Below are positions 6,292 through 12,642 of a DNA stretch of 20,163 nucleotides, piece by piece. The notes below the pieces were generated by a model, which saw only the letters and a list, made by a program, of their open reading frames with translations, made no database searches and was not told the origin of the DNA. Source of the DNA: CAZRNB01 sp964601355 (GTDB lineage Bacteria > Planctomycetota > Phycisphaerae > Sedimentisphaerales > Anaerobacaceae); assembly GCA_964601355.1 (NCBI GenBank), contig CAZRNB010000049.1:1-20163 (forward strand), read 5' to 3'. A program made the position numbers and the translations under genes. Positions within the stretch are counted from its first letter, which is position 1. Each line of letters opens with the position of its first letter.

Positions 6292-8379
6292 GTGTTGACT
6301 TTGCAAAAAGATAAAAATCTAAAAATTGCGTCTATAACGGCCAGCGACAAGTCAATCGACGAATTATTGACCAGAGAATGGCTGTTGACTAATGAATGCG
6401 GCAGCTATGCGTCGTCAACTGTTGTAGGCTGTAACACCAGCGGGTATCATGGCCTGCTTGTAGGCTCTCTTGATCCACCTGCTGATAGAATAATGGCGCT
6501 GGCCAATTGCCTGGAGACGGTAATTTGTAACGATCCTGCCCCTTCGGCAGGCTCAGGGCAGGCTCTGAGCGGAGTCGAAGGGAAGACATTTAATCTTTCA
6601 ACCTTTGAGTTTGGGGATAAATTCGCGCCAGCAGGTTTTAGCCATATAAAGAGATTTCGTCAGGATATCGGCGTACATTTTGATTATGAGCTGGCCGTCG
6701 ATTTAGCAAAAATTAAGCTTATTAAATCTGTATACCTTCTGCGCCAGACGGACACGGTCGCCGTAGTGTATAATTTTACAAAAATCAAGAAGCCGGTGGA
6801 ATTTATCCTGCGTCCGTTTGTCGGCTTGCGGGATTTCCACACATTACAAAAATCCTGCGCTCCGATACGCTCCAATTGGATTGGTGAAGGTTTACGGATC
6901 AACTATGATACACCTGGCAGTTGTGAGCTGTTTTTGTATTGTCCGTCCATGAATTTTGAAAAGGACCAGCAATGGTGGTATAATTTTGTATATCGCAGCA
7001 GCAGAGAGCGGGGCCAGGACTTTACCGAAGATTTGTGGACGCCCGGCTTTTTTAAGTGCCGCATAGAATCGCCGACCGAGCTTGTTTTATGGGCTAACTT
7101 GAGCCGGGCTGCGGCATACAATAAGATAGAGCAGCTGGATATTGGCGATATTACCGCCGTTAGAGAGGATTTGCATAGTCACCAAAACGAGGTGATTACT
7201 GTGGCTAATGTTGACGACCAGAATCTTAAATTACTTTGCTTGGCTGCCGATCAGTTTATTGTGAAATACCGGAAGGAACGAAATTATAAAACTACCATCC
7301 TGGCTGGTTTTCCATGGTTTCTGGACTGGGGCAGGGATGCTTTCATTGCCTTGCCGGGCCTGTTACTTTTAACCGGCAGATTTGACGAGGCAAAATCGGT
7401 CTTAACCACCTTTGCCCAGGCGGCAGACAATGGTATGATTCCAAATCGATTCGACGATCGCAGTGGCGCCGCCCATTTTAACAGTGTTGACGCTTCACTA
7501 TGGTTTATAAATGCAGCTTTTCAGTATTTTCAATCTACCGGCGATTCCAAAACCTTCACACAGGAGTTTTTGCCCGTCATACGCTGGATTATCGATTCTT
7601 ATCAAAAAGGCACGCGTTTTGACATCTATGCTGATGCTGATGGACTTATAACGGCAGGTAATGATAATACTCAGTTGACATGGATGGACGCCAAGTGCGA
7701 TGGTGTTGCCATGACTGCACGTTTTGGGAAAGCAGTCGAGATCAACGCCTTATGGTACAATTCTCTTTGTCTTTTGGCTCAGTTTTATCTTAGGCGAAAC
7801 TCAGAAAACGCAAAACAATACAGGTCTATGACGCAGATAGTCGGTGCGAGCTTCTGCCAATTATTTTGGAATGAGGCTGTTGGTTACTTAAACGATTGCA
7901 TTTTGCCCGGAGGTTTCGCTGATGCCAGCCTTCGGCCGAATCAGATATTTGCTGTTTCACTCACCTTTTCGCCGCCACTATCCTTGCAGCAGCAGAAATC
8001 AATCGTAGATGTTGTACAGAAGGAGCTGCTGACGCCTTATGGGCTTCGGACGTTGAACATTCAGAATCCTAATTACAAAGGGACATATACAGGCCCGCAA
8101 CGGCAGAGAGACGAGGCTTATCACCAGGGCACAGTTTGGCCATATCTGATGGGGCCGTTCGTGGAGGCATACCTGAAGGTGAATAAATTCAGCCGAAAGA
8201 GCAAAAAAACGGCTGCCGATTTTATCAAGCCTTTGATGCGGCACCTGACAGAGGATGCCTGCCTTGGACAGGTAAGCGAGATATTTGACGGCGATGTCCC
8301 ACATAAGCCCAAAGGATGTTTTGCTCAGGCCTGGAGCGTGGCTGAATTGCTCAGGGCTTATTATATGATAAATAGCTAA
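6292..8379 (+). CDS. amylo-alpha-1,6-glucosidase (glycogen debranching enzyme, GH133)
   Basis: Removes alpha-1,6 branch points during glycogen breakdown. The N-terminal debranching domain (about 20-300) opens with TREWLLTNECGSYASSTVVG (27-46) and TSGYHGLLV (49-57). The C-terminal (alpha/alpha)6 barrel begins near 333 with ILAGFPWFLDWGRDAFIALPG and includes MIPNRFDD (382-389), TWMDAKCDG, a Y-G-x-Y-x-G-P-Q segment, RDEAYHQGTVWPYLMGPF and the terminal GCFAQAWSVAELLRAY. The length of 695 fits. The start is GTG at 6292 with GGGAG just upstream. It is the last gene of the glycogen trio and probably acts on the product of the GT4 enzyme together with GH57. Residues 81-97 (PSAGSGQALSGVEG core) are encoded by a palindromic repeat inserted in frame in a loop between strands. 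Confidence 0.92.
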   Translation: MLTLQKDKNLKIASITASDKSIDELLTREWLLTNECGSYASSTVVGCNTSGYHGLLVGSLDPPADRIMALANCLETVICNDPAPSAGSGQALSGVEGKTFNLSTFEFGDKFAPAGFSHIKRFRQDIGVHFDYELAVDLAKIKLIKSVYLLRQTDTVAVVYNFTKIKKPVEFILRPFVGLRDFHTLQKSCAPIRSNWIGEGLRINYDTPGSCELFLYCPSMNFEKDQQWWYNFVYRSSRERGQDFTEDLWTPGFFKCRIESPTELVLWANLSRAAAYNKIEQLDIGDITAVREDLHSHQNEVITVANVDDQNLKLLCLAADQFIVKYRKERNYKTTILAGFPWFLDWGRDAFIALPGLLLLTGRFDEAKSVLTTFAQAADNGMIPNRFDDRSGAAHFNSVDASLWFINAAFQYFQSTGDSKTFTQEFLPVIRWIIDSYQKGTRFDIYADADGLITAGNDNTQLTWMDAKCDGVAMTARFGKAVEINALWYNSLCLLAQFYLRRNSENAKQYRSMTQIVGASFCQLFWNEAVGYLNDCILPGGFADASLRPNQIFAVSLTFSPPLSLQQQKSIVDVVQKELLTPYGLRTLNIQNPNYKGTYTGPQRQRDEAYHQGTVWPYLMGPFVEAYLKVNKFSRKSKKTAADFIKPLMRHLTEDACLGQVSEIFDGDVPHKPKGCFAQAWSVAELLRAYYMINS
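6540..6582. repeat. in-frame palindromic repeat inside debranching enzyme gene
   Basis: A 43-base imperfect palindrome. The left arm CCCTTCGGCAGGCTCAG pairs with the right arm CTGAGCGGAGTCGAAGGG. It encodes the peptide PSAGSGQALSGVEG, which I recall as a typical translated repeat in environmental genomes. With a few flanking bases it adds 17 codons (6532-6582) without breaking the frame. Confidence 0.75.
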
Positions 8380-8381
8380 AA

Positions 8382-8444
8382 ACTCGATGCTCGATGCTTG
8401 ATATTCGTGATTGACGAGTATCGAGTATCAAGTATCAAGAATCA
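8382..8444. repeat. degenerate tandem/inverted repeat after debranching gene
   Basis: It is built from short units, ACTCGATGCTCGATGCTTGA on the left and GAGTATCGAGTATCAAGTA on the right. The two halves are largely reverse complements (CTCGATGCTTGATATTCGT against ACGAGTATCGAGTATCAAG). It begins three bases after the stop of the debranching gene and could work as a hairpin end to the glycogen operon transcript, though there is no T-tract. Confidence 0.6.
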
Positions 8445-8483
8445 ATTTTACCGCTGCATAGAACACATTTTTAGTTGTTTTTT

Positions 8484-8512
8484 TTGTCAAAATCTGTATA
8501 TTACCATATCTT
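8484..8512 (+). promoter_or_regulatory. candidate promoter of E1-E2 operon
   Basis: TTGTCA (8484-8489), a 17-base spacer, then TATCTT (8507-8512). The -35 box has one mismatch and the -10 has two. Transcription from here would carry a ~145-base leader containing the crossing inverted repeats at 8549-8624. Confidence 0.35.
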
Positions 8513-8548
8513 GACACGTGGCACGGATTGTAATTTGATCCGCCAAGA

Positions 8549-8627
8549 AGTGCCTAAAGTGAGCTAAAGTGAGCTAAAGTTATAATTTTAGGCACTTTAG
8601 GCACTCTAAACTTTAGCTCACTTTTTT
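8549..8627. repeat. two crossing inverted repeats in the E1 leader
   Basis: Stem A is a perfect 13-bp pair, AGTGCCTAAAGTG (8549-8561) with CACTTTAGGCACT (8593-8605). Stem B is a perfect 15-bp pair, AAAGTGAGCTAAAGT (8566-8580) with ACTTTAGCTCACTTT (8610-8624), and runs into six T's (8622-8627). The stems cross, so they would form a pseudoknot or be alternatives. The sequence is assembled from short units (CTAAAGTG), which suggests a repeat element. Confidence 0.7.
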
Positions 8628-8664
8628 ACTCATTTTGGACAATTTATTAGTGGAGATTGCCACT

Positions 8665-10908
8665 ATGGATTTTTGTATAGATGATATGCGGAAAACCCCG
8701 GCTCCCCGGCTGAAAGAGCTTATTAAAAAGGCGATAATCAGCCTTGATGATTTAACCGACTGGCTGCGGACGATTTATGAAATTCGATTTTTCGAGGAAA
8801 AGGTTTATGACCTTTTAGGTCAGAATATTATCAAAGGCGCCTCTCACCTTTACGCTGGCCAGGAGGCTGTTGCAACGGGGGCTATTGCTGCTATCGAGCG
8901 GGGTGACGTCATCGGCTCGACCCACCGTGGTCACGGCCACTGCGGCGCTATCGGCAACAAATACGCCGACACTGAGGAAGATCACCGGAAGCACTGGAAC
9001 AGCATGATGGCTGAGCTTATGGGCAAGGAGACCGGCTACTGCAAAGGCAGGGGTGGCTCGATGCACATCGCCGAGGTGGACAAACAGAATAATCTCGGCT
9101 CGACCGGCATCGTGGGCGGCAATCAGCCGCCGGCCGTTGGAGCCGCTCTGGCTGAGAAATTCAAAAAAAGTGGCCGAGTTGTCCTTTCGTTCTTCGGCGA
9201 CGGCTCCACTAACTGCGGCAGCTTCCATGAGTCCATGAACATGGCCTCGACCTTAAAAGTGCCTCTTGTAGCAATAATAGAAAATAATCTTTATGGAATG
9301 AGTGTACCTTACTCTGGCAGTGAAGTTGAAGGTACCGTGAAGGCAAGTAATATTGAAGATATTGCTCAGCGTGCAGCCGCTTATAATGTGCCTGCCATGA
9401 TAGTTGACGGCCAGGACGTGGTCGCAGTCTTTCTTGCGGTAAGACTCGCGGTGGAAAGGGCTAGAAGGGATTGTCAGATGGCAATTATCGAGGCCAAGAC
9501 GTATCGGTGGTATGGGCACAGCCGAAGCGACCCGCGCGCTTACCGCACGAAAGCAGAAGAAAAAGCCTGGCGACAGCGTGATCCGATTATAGTCCTGCGT
9601 GAAAAGCTCCTTTCTGAGTCACTGTGTACCGAGGAAGAGCTGGATAAAATTAAAGATAAAGCCTATAACACTATTGAAGCCGCGACAAAATTCGGCATGG
9701 ATAGTCCCTGGCCCAGCCCGGCTGACGTGGCAAAAGACGTATATGTTGAGGAGACGTATCCGACGGAGTTTATTAAGTCTGAAAAAGAGATGTCTGTCAA
9801 GGTGATGGATGCAGCTATCGCCTTTGAGTCTATCGTGGCCTCATCCACTGCTAAAACGAAGAAGGAGGCCACCGAGCAGGCAAAGGCACAGATTAAGTCG
9901 CAATTCGGTATGGAGGTTATGAACATTGCTGCGGCTGTTTCGGCTGCACAGGCCGAGGAAATGAGAAGGGACGAGCGCGTCTTTGTAATGGGCGAAGACG
10001 TGGGCCTATACGGAGGTGCATACCAGGCTACCCGCGGCTTGCTGGAAGAATTTGGTACAGGCAGGGTCATTGATACGGCGATTTCCGAAGCAGCCATCGC
10101 CGGCGCCGCTGTTGGTGCGGCGCTTCGCGGTATGCGTCCGGTTGCTGAGATTATGTATGTCGATTTTATTACTATAGCGCTGGACCAGCTTGTCCACGTC
10201 GGTGCTTATAATCGTTATATGTTCGGTGGAAAAGCAAAAGTCCCGATGGTGCTGCGAACCGAAGGTGGGGTCGGCAGATGTATCGCCGCGCATCATTCCG
10301 AATCGCTCGAAGCATGGCTTATGCATCCGCCGGGTCTTTACGTGGTGATGCCCTCTACGCCTTATGATGCAAAAGGTCTGCTTAAAGCTGCCATACGCAG
10401 CGATAATCCGGTGGTTTTTATCGAGCACAAGGCAGCTTATGGCCAGCTTGGCCCTGTGCCGGCAGGCGATTATATTATTCCGCTGGGCGTGGCTGATATT
10501 AAAAGACAAGGTAGTGACGTGACCATTGTCAGCTACTGCAGGATGGTAATGGATTGTCTTAAGGCTGCTGAAATCCTCGCCCGGCAGAATGATATTGATG
10601 CCGAGGTGATAGACGTGCGGACGTTAAAGCCGTTGGATATAAAAACTATTGCAGAATCGGTTCGCAAGACCGGCCGTCTGATTACTGTCAGTGAAGGTTT
10701 TGCCACGTGTGGTGTAGGCAGGGAAATAGTCGGCCGGTTTATAGAGTACGAGTTTGAGGACGGCTCGCATGGTTTTGATTATTTCGATGCTGCTCCTGTG
10801 AATTTAGCCGCACTCGATGTGCCGCCGCCGATGAGCGAGCCGCTTGAGCAGGCAAGTATCCCAAGCGTGAAACAGATAGTGGAAGCAGTAAGGAAGATTA
10901 TTGGCTAA
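8665..10908 (+). CDS. 2-oxoacid dehydrogenase E1, fused alpha-beta subunits
   Basis: Thiamine-diphosphate-dependent decarboxylase that loads acyl groups onto the E2 lipoyl arm; pyruvate is the likely substrate, but acetoin or branched 2-oxoacids are possible. Numbered from the ATG at 8665 (747 residues), the alpha half has STHRGHGH (85-92), the thiamine motif GDG (178-180) to NN (207-208), and YRWYGHSRSDPRAYR as phosphorylation-loop-like sequence near 280-294. An Ala/Lys-rich linker follows (about 370-415). The beta half has VMGEDVG (441-447), an AISEAAIAGAA stretch, and a C-terminal transketolase domain. Separate E1 alpha and beta genes are the common arrangement; here one frame covers both. 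GGAG at 8652-8655, nine bases before the ATG, favours this start over TTG at 8635. The stop codon lies inside a repeat. E2 follows after 76 bases. Confidence 0.92.
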   Translation: MDFCIDDMRKTPAPRLKELIKKAIISLDDLTDWLRTIYEIRFFEEKVYDLLGQNIIKGASHLYAGQEAVATGAIAAIERGDVIGSTHRGHGHCGAIGNKYADTEEDHRKHWNSMMAELMGKETGYCKGRGGSMHIAEVDKQNNLGSTGIVGGNQPPAVGAALAEKFKKSGRVVLSFFGDGSTNCGSFHESMNMASTLKVPLVAIIENNLYGMSVPYSGSEVEGTVKASNIEDIAQRAAAYNVPAMIVDGQDVVAVFLAVRLAVERARRDCQMAIIEAKTYRWYGHSRSDPRAYRTKAEEKAWRQRDPIIVLREKLLSESLCTEEELDKIKDKAYNTIEAATKFGMDSPWPSPADVAKDVYVEETYPTEFIKSEKEMSVKVMDAAIAFESIVASSTAKTKKEATEQAKAQIKSQFGMEVMNIAAAVSAAQAEEMRRDERVFVMGEDVGLYGGAYQATRGLLEEFGTGRVIDTAISEAAIAGAAVGAALRGMRPVAEIMYVDFITIALDQLVHVGAYNRYMFGGKAKVPMVLRTEGGVGRCIAAHHSESLEAWLMHPPGLYVVMPSTPYDAKGLLKAAIRSDNPVVFIEHKAAYGQLGPVPAGDYIIPLGVADIKRQGSDVTIVSYCRMVMDCLKAAEILARQNDIDAEVIDVRTLKPLDIKTIAESVRKTGRLITVSEGFATCGVGREIVGRFIEYEFEDGSHGFDYFDAAPVNLAALDVPPPMSEPLEQASIPSVKQIVEAVRKIIG

Positions 10909-10936
10909 ATATTTGGCCCCGCATTTTAACGCTGGA
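10903..10936. repeat. GGGGCTAAAT-family repeat overlapping E1 stop
   Basis: GGCTAAAT-ATTTGGCCCC, then a short GC...GC hairpin. It resembles the palindrome at 11501-11520 and the arms at 14388-14417. The TAA of the E1 gene (10906-10908) is part of this element, so the repeat may have set the end of the protein. Confidence 0.6.
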
Positions 10937-10984
10937 TTTGCAGACTATATAACATACGCAATAAATAATATGGGGATTACGTAA

Positions 10985-12388
10985 ATGGCAAAAGAAATTC
11001 GATTACCACAGCTCGGCGAAACGATGGATAATGGAACCATCGTAAGCTGCCTGGTTAATGTTGGCGACCAGGTTAAAAAAGGCGATATAATCTTCGAGAT
11101 AGAAACCGACAAAGCGACTCTTGAAATGGAATCACCTGTGGATGGTTTTGTAAAACATATCCTTGCTGAAGTCAACCAGACTCTGCCTGTTGGGGCGCCG
11201 ATTATGATTCTTGGCGATAAGGACGAAAAAGTTCCACAGAGCTTTATCGACTCGCTAAAAGGTGGCGGGGTAGCCATCCCCAAAGGCTCCACCTTTGAGG
11301 CTGCCACTCACGGCGAAGAACGAGGGACGAGAGACGAGAGACGAGAGACGAAAGTTTTGGCCTCGCCGCGAGCAAAGAAATTAGCAGAAGAGCTGGGTAT
11401 AGATCTGTCAAAAGTAACCGGCACAGGACCAGCAAGCAAAATTACAGAGGAAGATGTAAAAGCTATTGCTGAAAAATCAGAAGAACCCCGCCTGAAAGGC
11501 GGGGCTAAATATTTAGCCCCACGTTCCACGTGGGGTCTTTCTTCTGAGGCAGCCGAAGCGGAAGTTAAACTTGGAGATACTGTACCGCTTAACAGGCTTC
11601 AGCGAATTACAGCAGAAAGAATGCTCAAGTCCAAGCATGAAATTCCCTGCTTTTATCTGACAGTAAGAGCTGATGTCACCGACCTGGTGGCGCTGCGAGC
11701 CAAAATGAACGAAACCGGTGATGTTCACCCCGTTAGAAATTCTATTGGAAATAACATGACACAAAAAGAGAAAATTTCTAACGGGGTAAAAGTCTCTTAT
11801 AACGATTTCATTATCAAGGCGGTTGCGGCTGGCTTGGAGAAGTATCCAATAATGACAGGTCAACTCGCAGGTGATAGTATCAAGTTAGCCGATGCTATTC
11901 ATATAGGCCTTGCAATTGCGGTGCCAGACGGCCTTGTTGCTCCGGTTGTTAAAAATGTGAATAAAAAGGATGTTAAACAGATTGCTCGTGACAGCCAGGC
12001 CTTGATTGAGAGGGCCCGCGGCAATAAGCTGGCTCCAGTTGATTTGGAAGGCGGATGTATTACCGTTAGCAACCTCGGCTCATTCGGCATAGAAAACTTT
12101 ATCCCGATAGTTGTGCCCGGCCAGTGCAGCATTTTAGGTATCGGCAGGATAACCGATACCTGCGTTCCTGATTCTACTCTGCGAAGTAGCGGCCCGTCCT
12201 CCGTAGCACCGCGGAGGGTGGAAGCTTCTTCGCTACGTAGCACAAGTGACGGCAATATCCTTGTTCGCAAGCTTATGAGCATGACTCTTTCGGTTGACCA
12301 CAAAGTCACCAACGGTGCGTATGCAGCACAATTCCTGGACTTTGTTAGAAAGCTGCTGGAAGATATTTCCGCATTTGGTAATTTGTGA
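10985..12388 (+). CDS. dihydrolipoamide acyltransferase (E2)
   Basis: Core acyltransferase of a 2-oxoacid dehydrogenase complex, passing the acyl group from lipoate to CoA. A single lipoyl domain spans 1-80 with K43 in ETDKATLE as the lipoylation site. A peripheral subunit-binding domain lies at about 125-163 (LASPRAKKLAEELGIDL). The catalytic domain runs from about 198 to the end, with GLAIAVPDGLVAPVV (308-322) and SNLGSFGIENF. The usual active-site DHRxxDG reads DHKVTNG (438-444): H439 is kept, but the aspartate is N443. Four repeat-derived peptides are in frame: 111-123, 166-188, 247-268 and about 397-420; the first two are in linkers and the last two interrupt the catalytic domain. The stop lies in the arm of another repeat. 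The start ATG has GGGG nine bases upstream. It partners the fused E1; no E3 is in view. Confidence 0.92.
   Translation: MAKEIRLPQLGETMDNGTIVSCLVNVGDQVKKGDIIFEIETDKATLEMESPVDGFVKHILAEVNQTLPVGAPIMILGDKDEKVPQSFIDSLKGGGVAIPKGSTFEAATHGEERGTRDERRETKVLASPRAKKLAEELGIDLSKVTGTGPASKITEEDVKAIAEKSEEPRLKGGAKYLAPRSTWGLSSEAAEAEVKLGDTVPLNRLQRITAERMLKSKHEIPCFYLTVRADVTDLVALRAKMNETGDVHPVRNSIGNNMTQKEKISNGVKVSYNDFIIKAVAAGLEKYPIMTGQLAGDSIKLADAIHIGLAIAVPDGLVAPVVKNVNKKDVKQIARDSQALIERARGNKLAPVDLEGGCITVSNLGSFGIENFIPIVVPGQCSILGIGRITDTCVPDSTLRSSGPSSVAPRRVEASSLRSTSDGNILVRKLMSMTLSVDHKVTNGAYAAQFLDFVRKLLEDISAFGNL
11315..11353 (+). repeat. GAGACGA tandem repeat in E2 linker
   Basis: About four degenerate copies of a seven-base unit (GAGACGA / GGGACGA) encode EERGTRDERRETK between the lipoyl and subunit-binding domains. 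A small hairpin, CAAAGG-ctcca-CCTTTG, lies just upstream at 11281-11297. The charged peptide would be tolerated in a flexible linker. Confidence 0.65.
11480..11548. repeat. three-hairpin repeat in frame in E2
   Basis: Three perfect palindromes in a row: CCCCGCC-tgaaa-GGCGGGG (11486-11504), GGGGCTAAATATTTAGCCCC (11501-11520), and CCCCACGT-tcc-ACGTGGGG (11517-11535). They are framed by AGAAGAA and TTCTTCT. The element is read as the peptide from E166 through SSE188 (core PRLKGGAKYLAPRSTWG), in the linker before the catalytic domain. The same architecture recurs after the isomerase gene at 14371-14432. Confidence 0.8.
11727..11787. repeat. 15-bp inverted repeat in frame in E2 catalytic domain
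   Basis: ACCCCGTTAGAAATT (11727-11741) is perfectly repeated in inverse as AATTTCTAACGGGGT (11773-11787), with a 31-base loop. It encodes HPVRNS at one end and KISNGVK at the other, peptides I recall from translated repeats in environmental genomes. It sits between RAKMNETG and SYNDFIIKA, where E2 homologues have a surface loop. Confidence 0.8.
12175..12240. repeat. imperfect palindrome in frame near E2 active site
   Basis: The outer arms CTACTCTGCGAAG and CTTCGCTACGTAG, and the inner arms CGTCCTCCG and CGGAGGGTG, fold back on each other. It encodes a Ser/Arg-rich peptide containing GPSSVAPRRVEASS (about 403-416), inserted between GIGRITDTCV and DGNILVRKLM, about 20 residues before the active-site histidine. 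Confidence 0.65.
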
Positions 12389-12626
12389 TTGGTAACTGGT
12401 AATTGATTTAATGTCCAATCTTTAATCTTCAATTTGCTCTGTAGAAAAGACAAGCTGTCATTTCGACCGAAGCCCCGTGTCTTCTGTCGAAGACAGAAAC
12501 AGGGGTGAAGCGGAGAAATCTATTCAAAAGCAGATTTCTCGATTCGCCTTCGGCTCGCTCGAAATGACAACCTCTACTCTTTTCTACAAAGCATCTTCAA
12601 TTACCAACTACAAATTACCAATTACC
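12377..12626. repeat. GGTAATTG-type arms flanking a long palindrome
   Basis: The left arm 12377-12405 (GGTAATTTGTGATTGGTAAC then TGGTAATTG) is nearly the reverse complement of the right arm 12598-12626 (CAATTACCAACTACAAATTA then CCAATTACC), about 24 of 29 bases by my alignment. Together they bracket the element at 12435-12593. The E2 stop codon TGA (12386-12388) is inside the left arm; the isomerase ribosome site starts just after the right arm. Confidence 0.7.
12435..12593. repeat. long composite palindrome, copy 1
   Basis: The outer arms are TGCTCTGTAGAAAAGA (12435-12450) and TCTTTTCTACAAAGCA (12578-12593). The next arms are TGTCATTTCGA (12456-12466) and TCGAAATGACA (12559-12569). The core is GAGAAATCT / AGATTTCTC (12513-12540). 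A side hairpin with GTCTTC...GAAGAC and outer CCCC...GGGG is at about 12473-12505. A second copy in opposite orientation lies at 16232-16375. It has no ORF. It is probably a non-autonomous mobile or REP-like element. Confidence 0.8.
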
Positions 12627-12642
12627 AGAAAGGAGTTTTGAT

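Noticed and set aside
7999..8304. Minus-strand ORF opposite the debranching enzyme
   Set aside because: It is a shadow of the conserved C-terminal barrel.
8635..8664. TTG start of E1 at 8635
   Set aside because: A well-spaced GGAG precedes ATG 8665, and the TTG lies just after the repeat with no ribosome site.
8815..9228. Long minus-strand ORF opposite E1 alpha
   Set aside because: It lies fully antisense to a strongly supported E1 coding region and shows no domain; long shadow frames are expected opposite codon-biased genes.
9663..10509. Two overlapping minus-strand ORFs opposite E1
   Set aside because: They are shadows of the E1 frame with no ribosome site and no recognisable domain.
11899..12453. 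184-codon minus-strand ORF opposite E2
   Set aside because: The translation is antisense to the conserved catalytic domain and partly to repeat DNA; it has no family resemblance.
12377..12626. Possible CRISPR array or insertion sequence in repeat-rich gaps
   Set aside because: The repeats are palindromic and nested, not regularly spaced direct repeats with unique spacers, and there is no transposase frame.
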